Positions 12,590 through 25,932 of a DNA stretch of 64,000 nt are shown here, piece by piece. Where the stretch lies: NCBI GenBank assembly GCA_037833965.1, contig AP031352.1, positions 27,654,501 to 27,718,500 of the forward strand, written 5' to 3'. The notes beneath the pieces are model-generated. The model was not told the DNA's origin. It saw only the letters and a list, made by a program, of their open reading frames with translations, and made no database searches. The position numbers and the translations under genes were made by a program. Numbering within the stretch: position 1 is the first letter of the stretch; the number at the start of each line of letters is the position of its first letter. The stretch is from Marchantia polymorpha subsp. ruderalis. Lineage: Eukaryota; Streptophyta; Marchantiopsida; Marchantiales; Marchantiaceae.

Positions 12590-14157
12590 GATGATTTTAT
12601 ACTTGATTGTATGGATGGTAGCAAGCATCTCATGGTCGAAGATTTCTTGCTGCATCCAATACTGTTGCAACAATTTTGCATACTACAGTGCTTCAATTGC
12701 CTTTCCAAGAATGTATCTTTGACTTTCGTCGGCTTCCACTTCATCTTTTGGCATAGGATTGGTGGAGAGATTTTGCACAATTTACTCTTGAGTCAAAACA
12801 TAAGCAATTTCACACTCAGCAGTATAGTCAATGAGATTGCAAATATTTATTGGGTTCTTATACCGAAGCTTTTGAACATGCTCTTCAAGGTCCTTGATCA
12901 CCTCACGATCAATAAGCACGTCTTTTGGAACCAATGTCACATTAGCATTGATGGTGCAAATTTAGCAAAAACAGTTGCAGATTGTTCATGGCTTCACATT
13001 CATGCTTTAGGTTGCAAAAGCAATGCGCATAGCCTCGAGTAGGTTAATCTTCTCAGGGTTTGCTTTCTTGTACTGAAGTCATTGAATGAGGAGATGATTG
13101 AAACAACGCCGATAGTAAGCCTTGAGACATCGGATTATTTCTCTGTCGCAAGGCTGTATCTTTGAGTTCATGTTTGGTGGCAATGAAGACATGATTGTAT
13201 TGCGGAGTGTAACAACATATACAAGCTGCATTACTGGAATATATGCGCTGCAGTTGTCTATAATCAAAAGAATATTACGTCATGACATCCACACATCAAA
13301 CCCTTTCAGCCATTCAAGAAAGATGACTTGTGTCATCCAGACATTTGAATTGCTTCGGTACTTGCATCCACAGTTGTCTCGGTTGATATTTTTGAAACAG
13401 AAAGGGTTTTTGTATTTGCTAATGCCAAAAACTGTAGCTTGTATGAGCCATCAGCATTGTAGCACATAGCCAATGTGAAACGCTCTTTGTTTTATTTGCG
13501 TCCTTCAAACTGATTTGTGACTAAGGAATTAAGATGTCATATGCTAGTGAAAGTAAGTCGATGATTTGGCAGTGAGCATGAACTATCATGCTGCTTTTAG
13601 TTGTAAAACGATCTAGTTTCATCCATGTTGTAGATGTTACGTCGCTCATACTGATCCACATTGAACGAATCTGCGGCAATCTCTCTTCATTCAGAGCCAT
13701 GTTGATGGATCCAAATTCCTCAAAGCGGCGGTAGTATATGATGTCATGACGATTTTTGAATGTCTCCATCCACCCATTTGAGAACTCAAAGGCTCCGTAG
13801 CCAAGGTAGAGCTCATTCAAGCAAATAAGCATCCTTCTATTTGATGATGTCATATGACATGTTGACTTGGTCATAATATGTGAGAAATCACAAGTACAAA
13901 GATGACTCCATTAGTGGATATTTCACAGTCCGCTGCCGCTTTGCCGCTAGATTCACATCCTCCTTCTTGGCAAGGATTTCAACTGAATGTTTGAGCATCA
14001 GAGAAATTGTTCCCTGACTGTCAGATTTGTTATGCGTATCTTGAAACCACTTGATCAAGTCTGCTTCCGTGAGCAATGGATGTTTTTACTTGGGCTCACA
14101 AAGAGCTATCAGAACCTCGTTGGTCATGTTTGTATTGGTGGATCTCTTTGAAGTCAT
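12590..14157 (-). pseudogene. Tigger/pogo-type transposase remnant (DDE_1, CENP-B-like)
   Basis: Broken transposase of a Tc1/mariner-superfamily Tigger/pogo element. The N-terminus starts near 14157 and reads LLTEADLIKWFQDTHNK after a stop. Next come the CENP-B-like helix-turn-helix stretch with FSNGWMETFKNRHDIIYYRR (about 13.8 kb), NIYNMDET (about 13.62 kb), IDNCSAY (about 13.26 kb) and LPPNMNSKIQPCDREII with KAYYRR (about 13.1-13.2 kb). The aspartates of MDET, DNC and QPCD, which form the family's catalytic triad, remain. Several in-frame stops and at least one frameshift mean it cannot be made as one protein. A C-terminal part with VKP-TI-NCF-like spacing runs to about 12.6 kb. Element ends and target duplication could not be fixed. 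Confidence 0.85.
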
Positions 14158-17100
14158 TGTGTTGTGCATCTGATTGTGGCTGATATCCCAGGTGAAGGTC
14201 ACGGCTCTCAAATGTTACAAATGACGCCAACGGAGAACCTCTCTTTATTAACATTTTATCTAAATTAATAAATTCCGCCAGTATTAACTTACATAGTTTC
14301 TATTGTATAAATATTTCTTGATTTCATCCCTACAGAAAACAAAGTCACAAATTTTGATTTGAATTGCATAAATTTCAATAGGAGAAAGTCATATCTCTAC
14401 TATGAGTATAGGAAACGGCATAGATTTTTCATTGAATAAATATTTCTTGTATCAATAATACCTTACATCCAAATCTTGAAAATTTTACGACCAGACAATA
14501 TATAGATCAATTCATCTACAAATCTTGGCAAAAAGGTTTTTCTATATCGAGTAGATGAGGTTATAATAGAATTATTCAGTTTGGTACTTTTTTTTTCTAA
14601 CATTTAAACCTTATGGATCTCAACACCCTAGCTAAATGATCTGCCACTAAACATAGGTTGGATGATTTGGCTATTGTACCTTCACTTCAAACGATTTGAC
14701 ATACATAAATCAAATATGTGCCACATGTGCCGTAGTTAACAAGAAGCTAGACACCACATTCTAGTACATCTATATTAACCGAGAGAAAAGTGCAAGTGGA
14801 CACCTTCTCTTCTAGATTATAGCTCGCTATCCACAAACTTGTGTTCAAATGAAGAGGATGCTTTGATTTTCTTGGGGTGCACTCTAGAAAATGACAGCAT
14901 CATATCTCCTCTCTTCAGCATCTATAATCTCCTTCCTGATACCTTGGATTTTGCTTTCTCCTCCTCATTCATTTTTCTTCGAGGTCTTCAATGACATCCT
15001 CCACTCTTCTTACAACTGTTTTCGGCCCTCGGTCATTTCTATAATATTTCTTCTGCTTCTCGTGTGTGGCGTTATAGCCTTCGGGCTGCACGGCCATGTG
15101 CCACACTCACATCCACAGGAGTCACCTGGGAATTCGAACTTGGACGGTTAGCTTCTGCATCGATCCTTTTTGAGGTTCATGCCTCTGACGGGACGTAAGT
15201 CGTGAGCGAGATCCCGTTGCTTGTTGTGTTCTGCATGCTCTGCTCCATCCAGCAGTCAGACTTTGCAATTCCCAACAGGAGAGAGGGATGCCGTCCCCGC
15301 TCTGATGGACCTTAGAGACAAATCTGGATTTGTTTAATGACGGAGTGACCGATCGAGTGGAAGAATATAATATATTTGAGCTGCAGGTATCCTTCATAGC
15401 TCTATGTGTTATGGTGGTGCATTTTCATGTCTTCTAGAAACTTGTTGAAAATTCAGTACGAAGGTTGAATCTGAGTGTATAGGTGGGGTCGTGTTCCTTG
15501 CATATGAGATGAATTCTTTCTTAGCATTTCTTATTTTAATGCATCGGTATAAATTCGTAGATAATATTTTCTGATGCAATGTATACACTTAACACTGTTC
15601 TTTAGACTATAGCAAATGTGCAAGCGAAGTGCATCCTTAGGGAACGGAGAAAACACCAGTTGAGGTTACATCACCAACATTAATTACGAGCAAGCATGCA
15701 TCGCGTTCAAAGAATGGGTTGGGTGCTTCTATTGCATGCTGAAGATGAGTTTGCCGGCCATACTATATTTAGCGGACAAAATGGGTCTGGTTAATTTTGG
15801 TATGGTATGATAATTTTCTCGACAATACATTCTATCAGGACGCCGGACACTTTAATTCACCTCCAGAAGATTCCAGGTCTGGTATATATCTTCATCCGGC
15901 AAACTTGAAATGTCAAACCTGAGAAAAGTCAAGGCGCATGCCAACCGCTCTGACCTTCAGAATCTAAGAGTTTCTAAATATATACTGCTTATTTCATTCA
16001 TTGGCATGAAACGCAATCGAAGTGTGAACCCCTCTCGTATTACCCGATAGTTGCCGGGTATCTCCAATGTGCTGCAAGTGATTTTTTTTCAGTAACTGAC
16101 ATTCTCCAGTGTATTAGCTGGACGTGCTGTCACAATATATACTCCAGGCATATGTACGTAGATTATGTCATTCACTGACCATTGCTTCAGTTTTAAACTA
16201 AATATAATTTGAATTTGATCTACTGATTCGGTAAATCACACTAGATCGCGGATATTTGTGACATTCGTTGTACAAAGGGATGAATATTCCCTATCATGAG
16301 TTGCTCGGGGGTTGCTGAAAATGGTAACAGGTCAATGTTCAGAGAAAATATCCCCTCGTGGTACCCGTATGATTATATTATTAGAGAAAATCAGTATTGT
16401 TGAATTCCATAAAGTGTTTTGCGTTATGCAGGTCTTATCATGTAATTTGCTCTAATCGTGTTGTTTAAGGAAGGTGTTGTCTAAGGAATCATGATTCAGT
16501 AGCTGCAATTGCTGGAGTAAAGCTTCTGAAGAAAATATTCCCGTCGAAACATTACAACATATAAGATACAGAAAGTTGCTGCAAGTATCAGTCATGTTGC
16601 TCCCCTCTGTAATTGGAAAAGCAAAGCTCCTTTGAGAAGTGGCCATGTAATCAGCTATTAAGTAGGCCATACTCAAGCTAAGTGAAGATATCCACTAGCC
16701 AAATCTGGCATCTTACGAAAGCTTACCACAGTTACCGGCTAGAAAATTAGACGAACCTTTTGCTGAGCTCCCGGCAACAGCAGAAGGAAATTTGTACTCG
16801 AGGATTAACCATAAAACATATGCTCTGATTGATCCCTAGATAACAGACCTTTGGTAACATTGGTTCGTGTGTTGCAATGGCATGGCTTGAATGTATCTCA
16901 CTACCTCAGCGACAGCGAGAATTGTATTTGTCCTGGATGCTGTTCCTGTTTATCACAGAAGAAGCTCGATGTTAACGCGTATCAGTTGCTATCACTTCAG
17001 TTAAAAGAATGCCTTGTAGGCGTTTGGCATATTTAAAATTCGTCTACAGTCCTTCGTGCTGCAACCTGACGATATTTGATAGCAAGTCTGTTTCGAACGC

Positions 17101-18025
17101 CCTTTACATCAATGATCACGTGCATATCATGCTAGCTCAGGTAAGTTTGGGTTCAAAGCTGTTACAGCAGTCAAGACTCCGCTGCATTGAATGAGATGGT
17201 GGATGCCAGCGATAGCAACCGAGTGAACTAAAATACGAGGAAGAAAAACACATCTTACAAGCCAAGGCTATTGCACCTTCCCAGTTCCCGAAGATACATA
17301 TCACTTTGCTTCTACGCCCATTTCCAATCAAATTCAAAACCTCTAAAACCTACGGAAGAAAAGATTTGCAAGTGGAAGGGCCGATCATGTGATTCATATC
17401 ACAGAAAAATTCTGGCATTTTTGTAAGTTCCATAGTTCCCTGTAACGGTCTATTCGTACGAGGTATAATGAAGACAGGTTTGTATTACATGCACGACAAT
17501 TTCCATAAAGTTGACGAAAGCCAAGGACGAGATACACCAACTGATTATAGAAAATTCTACGAAGAAATGAAGCTGGCCTTGTTTAGCCTGTATGAACTTT
17601 GACACCATGCTCGCGATTGGAACTCTTCAGCACTTCAATAGAAGAATAAAGACTTTTGACCTACATAAGGCGAATTTCACAATGGTGGCAATCTCCACAG
17701 TTCTGTCTTTGATCTTGCAAACGTCTACGAGCGATGGACTGATCAAGGCCAATGTTTCCAAGCTACTGCCAGCTAAGAACAAGTTAACTTTTTTTGGACA
17801 AAGCAACCCCTCACTACTCTCAAGCTTTCAGTGAGGCACTTCTTTCGGGCTTCTTTGACGTTGGCTTCAATTAACCAGATAGCTCATCAAGTTCAGCAAT
17901 CCATCTTCCATCCTTCGACCATTCTTGCAGCAAATGCACGAAGAAACTCCGGAGAAACTGCATGCAATAGTCGAGCTCTGACGACCATGCTCAAAATTTT
18001 GATGATGAGCGAATCGACTGGCATT
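14158..18025. other. Spacer without a recognised gene
   Basis: The part next to the Tigger remnant (14231-14290) holds AGAACCTCT followed by AT-rich TAAATTAATAA, which resembles termini of plant pogo-like elements but points the wrong way for a simple right end. Between about 15 and 17.8 kb only short frames are seen. The last few hundred bases probably include the 3' UTR of the Tim17-family gene. Confidence 0.4.
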
Positions 18026-19388
18026 CTAGGATGCCTTGCTTGAATCTGGGCTAGATTGCTGCTGGGAATCAGACAAACTCTTCTCCAGGCGGCGGATTGT
18101 AGCCGTAATGCCATCTACCTCGGGCTCATGTCCAGCAGTTGGCATGACTTTGTTTTTAGCCTCCGTTGCCTCAGCCTCCTCCGCTTGTCGCTTTAATGTG
18201 GTTTGAAGGTAGCCTGATGCAAAAAAGTAGAACATTAATAATTTATTTGAGCAAACAAATATCCACAATCAAAACGAGATGTGGTACCAGATAAGCCTGG
18301 AAACACAGCAAGTCAATCAGCGAGAAAGATTCTGTAAATGCTGCTAATTGTTTTTAGTGAAACGTCAACAAGCCGGTCTAGTAATCTCGTAATTGATGTT
18401 CGTAGGGGAAGTAGATTTCCGAGTGCTTACCAAGTGGCAGACAGAAAGTCGCTCCCAGAACAGAGCCCAGAGCGGCAGCTCTAATTCGTGAAGAGGGCGA
18501 ACCTGGTACTGCGCGTTTCGAATCAAACAAATACGGTGTCAAACCCGCGTGACCTGTTGTACCCACCTGTTTCCAGCCAACCTTTCACTTTCACGAACGA
18601 TTCTACTTGACACATGGATTCAAGGTAGACTTGAAGCTGATATTTGAGGCCGAGGCGGATCGGAGATTTTTGCACAAAAAGAGGGAGCGAAACCGTGGTT
18701 CAGGCATTGCAACGAGCGCAGGAGATCAAGGGGTGGAATGCGTACATGCTAATCCAAATGCGGCTGCGGTTGTGGAACCTGCAACTGTCACATTCCATGT
18801 GTCGTGAATGTCGAACTCTCTCGCGAAGTACCATTGCGCTCCACAAAAAATGGCTGTGAAAACCCCTAATCTGGCACCACCCACAACACTACCTCGCGTG
18901 ATTCTTATCACTCTCTGCTCCACCATCTCCCTCCACATAAACCTTTGAGTCCTCAAGTCTTTGCCAGCCTGCATGGGCGGAAGAATTTCGCCATAGTGCT
19001 GTGAAGAAAGTGCACCAAATCAGGAAAGATCAGGTGCGAGAAATGCGAAATCCAGCGAATCATTCGAAAGTCATCGAGAGAACTTCAACAATCAACATGG
19101 AAAGTACTGAAATACAGTGTACATTCCCAATTCCGATGCAAGATGAGGCGGAAAGAGTGAGATTTGAAGAGTTTGAAACAAAGAGAATTAATCTCTAACA
19201 GCAGCATCTACAGCTCGACCCTGCAACCGAAATGCATGCATTTATCTCAACAAATTTACAGGGAGGAGAAGCCTGGCGACACTTACGGAAGATGCGAGAG
19301 CTTCTTTACAGCCGCCGTAAAGCATTCCAGCTAACACACCGAACGAGGCTTTGCTCCCCCAATCATCAAACTCGTCGCTCGTAGTCAT
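18026..19388 (-). CDS. Tim17/22/23-family protein, TIMMDC1-like complex I assembly factor
   Basis: Predicted 204-residue mitochondrial inner-membrane protein that would help assemble the membrane arm of respiratory complex I. Four exons: 19287-19388, 18746-18998, 18431-18502, 18026-18213; phases close and all introns are GT-AG. The Met-Thr-Thr-Ser start is the only in-frame ATG before the first splice site. Four glycine-rich hydrophobic stretches fit the Tim17 fold: FGVLAGMLYGGCKEAL (about 16-31), GGARLGVFTAIFCGAQWYF, VTVAGSTTAAAFGLA, and RIRAAALGSVLGATFCLPLG (about 124-143). The order AGMLYGG, then R-rich helix, then the last membrane segment followed by a charged coiled-coil-like tail, parallels human TIMMDC1. 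It is shorter than the human protein. Alternatively it is another PRAT-family member such as an OEP16-type channel; the tail favours TIMMDC1. Confidence 0.75.
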
Positions 19389-20907
19389 CGTAATCTTAGT
19401 CGCCGAAATCAAGAATTTTCCTATCAAATGTTGTTAGATTTCGACGAAATCTTCTGCAACCGATCTACGCATTTCTTACACGAACGAACGATTCCGAAGG
19501 TGACAGACTCAGAAACAACTCACAGAAACAATTCAGGGGAAATAAATCCGTCAAATTTAAGACGCCACAACGTCAGGAACAGAGGCCAGAGTTCTTGAGT
19601 CTTGCCCGTCGGCTTCAGTGCCCTTGTGAAGCGAATCTCGGCATCAAAAGGGGAGCGGAGAACTACAGTCGACGGGATACCAGAATTATTTAGTTTTCAT
19701 ATACTACATACAATCCCAATGTGCACCCCATGGTAATCAATTTACGCAACTATGGTGTGTTAAGTTATATGAGTGGACTCTGAATCCACTCATTTACTTC
19801 TCTTCTTCTCTTCTTATCTTCTCAAGTTCATATATTGTCAATGCACCATGGAAATCTATTTTATCATTACCTTGAAAGGAAGACTCTCTTCTGCGCGATG
19901 CACATTGCCATGCAAATGCATAGATTTGTACTTTTGTTGAGTTCAAGGTTAGATGCTTATAGCCAGCAAAAGAATGCTGAAAATTATAACCTCTGGACTG
20001 AAATGGCTTATCAGTTAAAAGTTCCATATTGGTCGAAGTGGATATACAGGAAACGGATACAGAGGAAGATAGCGCGAGATTGTCTTTACTTAGTTAGCTT
20101 AATCTCAGTTAATTTAAATTGCTTAGTGTATCATTCTAGAAAAGAGTTCACCAGTCTGAAAGACACAGTTAAATTGTTCCAGTGAATAAAATATGAGTTA
20201 TTAGCGTGAATGTAGTTTAAAGTACAGTAGTGGTGGACCACCTAATTCTCCTTGTCGTGGATTTCTGGTCTTGTTTTGTTTTTGGAGTGAAAGCATGTTT
20301 GCTCATTTATATCACCTAATAATATCTAGTATAAAAACGAGTTTCAATCATATATGTAAATTTATTAATTTGATGAGCAAATAATTAATAAAACTTTGCT
20401 TAAAGAGTAAAAGAAGTTTTAAAGAATGTGACAAAAAAATTGATAAATCAAAGTTAATTCAAAGACATTGCATCATAAATATAATATAATACATTTTTTC
20501 TTATTGTCATAGAGAATATATGCACAATCTTTTAAAAAACTCAATTTCTTTAAATTGCAAGATAGATATCTTGATCAACAATGTTTAGATAAGTCATATC
20601 ATGTATTTTTATTTAATTATTCAAATAGACATATTGGTATTTATAATTCAAATTTTTTTTATCACAATTTTAATATATGAGTAGATGTTGAAGTACTTTG
20701 AGCTTTTTTTTATAACATAATAAAACATGTGACCTAAATACAACAAATTTTGATCATATCTATATAAATTATAGTGATTTATAATTTTTACTGCTCATAA
20801 TATGTATTTTAAAAAATATTTCACGTATGAGAGTAATTTTATCCTCTCTTTTCTTATATTATAAAATGAAAATAGATATTCAATAATGACATTATATAAA
20901 AGTAAAA
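19389..20907. other. Promoter side of the Tim17-family gene, then AT-rich spacer
   Basis: The first few hundred bases are the upstream region of the minus-strand Tim17-family gene. From about 19.7 kb the sequence becomes AT-rich, with a CTTCTT-rich run at 19797-19820 and no recognisable coding sequence. Confidence 0.35.
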
Positions 20908-21216
20908 TGTTGGATTTCACTTTTGTTTTTTGGACAAGCTCTAAGTACATAATTCCACGAGAATCACATACCGATATACATGATTCATCTCCACACGAGG
21001 CTACGTAAACGGCCGAGATAAAAAACTTCACCAAAGCAAGAATGTACATCAGATTTCTATAGTCAAGTTCTCCACTATCTCTCCTTTGCGGTACACATGT
21101 GAGACTGAAACATTAACGTGCTTGTACTTGGATCAAATATCCTAAACCCTAACTACAAGCCAAACCTAACTAGGATTAGACTAAGTATCATTAACAAGAT
21201 GCAAGTTAACCTTACA
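20908..21216 (-). repeat. Probable 3' LTR of the copia element
   Basis: A 309-bp segment begins TGTTGG and ends CTTACA on the plus strand, so it has the TG...CA ends of an LTR. It directly follows, on the minus strand, a purine-rich tract (complement of 21217-21232) that would be the polypurine tract. It lies just beyond the RNase H domain, where a 3' LTR should be. No second copy was found near the gag end. Confidence 0.5.
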
Positions 21217-22509
21217 AACTCCTCCTAACTCCAGTTTAGGTGGAAATTGTTTCTATCATTCAGATATAGTTTCAGCGGGAAGTTCAAAAAAATAAAACCA
21301 AACCATAGCTTTTCCCTTATGAACAAGGTTTAAGTAGAACTAAGACTTAGTTGACAACATTTCAAAAAAAACTACATATTGTACATAGAAACTATAATGT
21401 AATCTAAATCAGTGCTGCAAAATCTGCAAAGTTGCATGATGTCTTGAAAACTTATCAAAAGGAATCATCTTGGTAAAACCATTAGCTGGGTCAAGTTTTC
21501 CATCAATCTTGATGAGCTTAAGTGTGTTCTCAAACATAGCCTATCTGATAAAGTGATATTTTATGTCAATGCACTTCATCCTGCTAGCCATCACTTGATT
21601 CTCAGCAAGGTGAAGCGCACTCTAACTATCACAATGAAGATTGACATCTTGCTAAGTCAATTCCATCTCAATGATAACCTTGTTATATCAGATTGATGCC
21701 TTTGTTGTATCTAATGCTACAACGCATTTTGCTTTTGTGGATGACAATGAGATGCACTTTTGAAAAGTAGATCTCCAACTAAGAGTGAAAACATATCCAA
21801 TCGTTGATTTTTTCTTGCTCAAGTCTTCTCCATGATCAACATTCACATATCCCAGAAGTGACTTTTCATTCATTGCTTTGGCATCAAATAATCGCCATGT
21901 TGTGTATAGCTCTTAAGATATATAAGTATCCACTTCACTGCTTCCCAATGTACCTTGTGTAGATTTGACATGTACTTTTTCACGTTAACTACAACAAATG
22001 CTATGTCCAGTCGTGTGCACATAATCAAATACATAAGACTATTCACTGCATTCTCATAAGAATAAGAATACATTTAGCCTTTTTCAACCGCATCTATAGT
22101 ACATTGCGCTGCTGAGAGTAAAAAATGAGTTGCCAATGGAATATTCACAGGTTTAGCTTCCTCCATGTTGAACTTGATCATCATCTTTTTTGCATACATT
22201 TGTTGAGACAATCAAAGCTTGTCTTCTTTTTGATACCAAAATACCTCCATATCAAGAATTTTCTTGACTAGACATAGATCCTTCATGCTAAAGGTTGAGC
22301 TGAACTTATACTTTAACGTATCAACGTTGAATCTTCTGGAAGCCGCAATAAGCATGTCATCAACATAAAAGACAAGAATGATAGACCTCAATGCCGCATC
22401 AAAAACATTCTTCAAGTAAACAGTAGGATCATATACACTCCGTATGAATCCTTGTGAATGCATGAAGTCGTTAAAGCTTTTATTTCATTGTCTGAAACTT
22501 TGCTAAAAA

Positions 22510-22830
22510 CAATCTAAGCAACTTGCATGAAAATTTCATGAAATTTTTTTGGAATTGCCGCTTGAATATCACTTCATCAAATAATCCATAGGATAAAGTT
22601 GTGACAACGTTTATCAGATAAAAAAGCAGATCATGTAAAATCACAAGATCACATATCAATAGTATAACAATTTAAACAACTTGCATACCATGCCTTCCTT
22701 TTCTTTCATGAAAAAATCTTGGAATTGCCGCATGAATATTACTTCATCAAATAATTCATAGAAAAAAGTTGTGACAATGTTTATCTCATAAAAAATCAGA
22801 TCATGTAAAATCACAAGATCACATAGCAAA
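22510..22830. repeat. Tandem duplication, period 170 bp, inside the copia element
   Basis: GGAATTGCCGC occurs at 22551 and again at 22721, and about 130 bp of surrounding sequence is repeated with few changes, including a shared TCATGTAAAATCACAAGATC. It falls in the upstream part of the reverse transcriptase region, so it arose after or during decay of the element. Confidence 0.85.
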
Positions 22831-23420
22831 TGTTCTCTAGAGTATTATACTAGTGGTGCAAAAACTTCATTGTAATCCACACCTTTACATTGTGTAAATT
22901 TTTTAACTACTAATTTAGCCTTGAAGATTTTTTCATTCGTATCCATGCATTCATTCTTGTTCCTGTAAAGTCACTTACAATCTACCACTCTTTTAGCTTG
23001 GGGCAACTCAACAAGTTTTCAAGTGTTATTGACAATGAATGATTTCATCTCCTTCTCCATAGCTACTATTCACTTTTGCTTCTCACTAGAAGATAGAAAT
23101 CTAATCTTTGTGTATGTATTTGAAGTGTCTATTTAAAAGAGATTAGAACCATTGTTAATATCTCTCATCTTCAGAGTTTATGTTTTTATCTTTGAATGAA
23201 CTTCTCTCTAAATTCTAGTGTTACACCAATGATTCATCACTAGATACTGTATCATCGCAAATTGATCAAGCGGAAGCTTCACCATGAAGGCAATTGCGAA
23301 GTGTAGCTGAACGTCAAACTCCGGCTAGGTGTGGAATTTGGTTTGATTCTTCAGTTATTGATGATATTGAAGCTGATGTCCAATATCCTCCTAGTGCATT
23401 GATGACATGACAGATATATC

Positions 23421-23620
23421 TAATGAGCACACGGATTGATGACGTGTTGTTTCCAACTAACAAACACAATCCTTATCTAACAAACACACGGATTGATGAC
23501 GTGTAGTTTCCAACTAGCACACTCAATCCTTTATCTAAAAAACACACAAATTGATGATGTGTTGTTTCCAACTAACACACTAACTAGCACATTAAACTAA
23601 CACACAGATTGCTAATGTGC
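23421..23620. repeat. Minisatellite, about 57-bp unit, roughly three copies
   Basis: The unit contains CACACGGATTGATGACGTG followed by a TTTCCAACTA block and an AATCCTTATCTAA block. Starts are at about 23428, 23485 and 23543, with a shorter diverged copy after them. It sits between the integrase and reverse transcriptase remnants of the copia element. Confidence 0.85.
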
Positions 23621-25932
23621 CACTATAGGTATTTCACTATTATCTACTCTACTCAATTTTGAATAATCTCTACTTTAGTTTTAACTAACTAAAGATGATT
23701 ACAACTAGCAATCAGCTTCTCTTGTTCCAAAATAGATGGAAAATCTCCTTGTGACCCATCATTAATGGTGTCAATATCAGTCTCCTCTTCAACGGTTGCA
23801 AGGGCTATAGTCTTGTTTTTGTCAGTAACAGGATTCTGCACTTTCTTTTCCTCGTTCAATGATCTGGATTCATTAAATGAAACAACCCTACTAACATTGA
23901 ATCTCCAAGCACTGCCATCCCACAACATATATTACTTTACTCCTCTTTGATAATCAAGAAAAACACATTCTTGACTTTTGGATCAAGTTGACTCCTATTA
24001 TACTTTCAAGTAAGAGCACAAGCATCACAATCAAACCTTTCAACATAGAGTAATCATCTAATCGCTTGTACCAAAATTCAAATGGTGATAAAACTATTAG
24101 AAGATAGATTAATCAAATAAGTTGCGTTATTCACAACTTTCATCTCAAACCTAAGAGGTACCCTAGCAAGTCTAAACATCTTTTGAAAGTGCCCAATAGT
24201 GTGCGGTTGAGTTTCTCAAGACACAACTCTTTGCTCAGGAATACACAGGGTGGTGAGATGGCGAATGATTTTCTCTATTTTGCAATACAATTGAAACTTC
24301 ATTGAGTTGTACTTCCCGCCATTATCGTGTGGAACAATCCTAACATCTTTCCAGCCAAGATTTCAACTAGAATCTTCCAGTTTTTGAAAATTTCAAAAAC
24401 CTCAACTTTTTTTTGCATGAAGTAAATATCCATATATCTTGAATATTCATCCACAAAGGTTATGTAGTTTACCTTTTAAGATTGTGAGAAAGTAGGAAAA
24501 GTTATCCACACATGAGAATGAATGTATTCAAGAATATTATGTGAGTTATGCACTCCATAGTTGAATGTAATTCTTGTATGTTTGCCAAATACACCATGCT
24601 CACAAAATTTGAACTTGCATGATTTCATCTCGAGCAATAAACTATGTTTTTGTAAAATGTTCAAAGTTTTTCCATTCATGTGATCTAGTCGATAATGTCA
24701 CAAATGAGAAATCAAATTCAAAGATGTAGTAACATGTGACTCTCTAAAGATCGTTGTACCCTCCAAAATGTACAGATTTTTTAGCCTTGAGCTCCTCATG
24801 AGAATGTGAGAACCATCTATCACACTCAAAATTTCTATTGTCGGTGCTCCACTTGAATACTTTCAAGTCCAATTCTCCAAGTGAGATCAAGTTTTTACAC
24901 ATATTATGGATGTGTTATAGGTTGATGAAGGTGCGGATCACTCTATCAAACATTTGAATCTTCAGGGATCCAATGCCAACAATTTTGCAGGTCAGATCAT
25001 TTTCCATAAAAATTGTACCAGTTAACGAACTGTAAAAACTAAAGAACTCCTTAACATGATAGATATGATAAGAGCAAGCTAGATCTAAAATTCACTCATT
25101 GTTTTGAACATGACCGGAAGAACAAAGGGCATAATTAGAATAGTAATTTACAACCATGCTATCGAATGTTCATTAGTTGCATTACTACGATAATCTTTAC
25201 GAATAAGATCAGATTTGCCACATTTACAACACTTTATGTTCTAACTATCTCTAGATTTAGACTTGGATCTAGACTTGATCATGGTCTTTTCATTTCTTTT
25301 TTTCCTAGTAGGCGTTATACCACAAGTTAGTATACAATGAGGTGTATTGACTGAAAGAAGGATGCACAGACACCAACATCTTTTGTTGCATGTCGTCGGT
25401 CAATAAAACATTATCAACTTCATGTAGTGATGGTTTTCTTGTCACGGTGAAGCAACACTCGTGACAATGACTGATAAAAGGCATGCAAAAAACTTAGCAA
25501 TTGAATAATCATTCAAATTTTCTCCAAGGTTTTCAAGATCCACAATCAAATTTTTGAATTCATCTACATGATTTTGGATTTTGATTCCGCCATCCTAAAG
25601 CTGATAAGCGTTAAAAATGTGTACAATCGGTTTGAAATCTCCTTTCTATGGTATTTCTCACACAATGATGCAAACAAATCTGCTACGGTTGGCTCCACCT
25701 TCAATTCCTTGAATACATTCGGCTTGAGATACAATACCACAATGCTCATCGCCTGGTGTTGGATTTTGTTTCAATCATCATCATCTACATACTTAGATCG
25801 TGGCTTAAGCATTTTGTTCAAATCCATGGTACAAAGTACACTAGTGACTTGTCGCTTTCACAAGACGTCATTATTTCGTCCATCAAATTTTTTCCGCTCA
25901 AACCGTGGAACTCCAAGCTTACTCACCGCCAT

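Larger units (their letters stand above)
20908..25932 (-). mobile_element. Degenerate Ty1/copia LTR retrotransposon
   Basis: Minus-strand copia polyprotein remnants appear in the diagnostic order gag, zinc knuckle, integrase, reverse transcriptase, RNase H. Gag starts at 25932 (MAVSKLGVPRFERKKFDG). A CCHC-like knuckle CCKCGKSD lies near 25.22 kb. The GAG-pre-integrase part RLDHMNGKTLN is near 24.68 kb and the integrase core VDEYSRYMDIYF near 24.44 kb. Reverse transcriptase is seen at 22212-22463 with the YVDD box (FYVDDMLIAASRR). RNase H at 21688-21873 reads GYVNVDHGEDLSKKKSTIGY. Many stops and frameshifts interrupt it, so it is inactive. Two tandem duplications sit inside. No methionine-tRNA primer-binding site and no 5' LTR were found beyond gag. 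Confidence 0.88.

Noticed and set aside
12437-13042. 201-codon plus-strand frame
   Set aside because: It mostly lies antisense to the C-terminal part of the Tigger transposase remnant.
21140-21160. Telomere-like CCTAAACCCTAAC
   Set aside because: A single short match inside the probable LTR, not an array.
23421-23620. CRISPR-like array
   Set aside because: The units are contiguous 57-bp tandem repeats without unique spacers, in plant nuclear DNA inside a retrotransposon.
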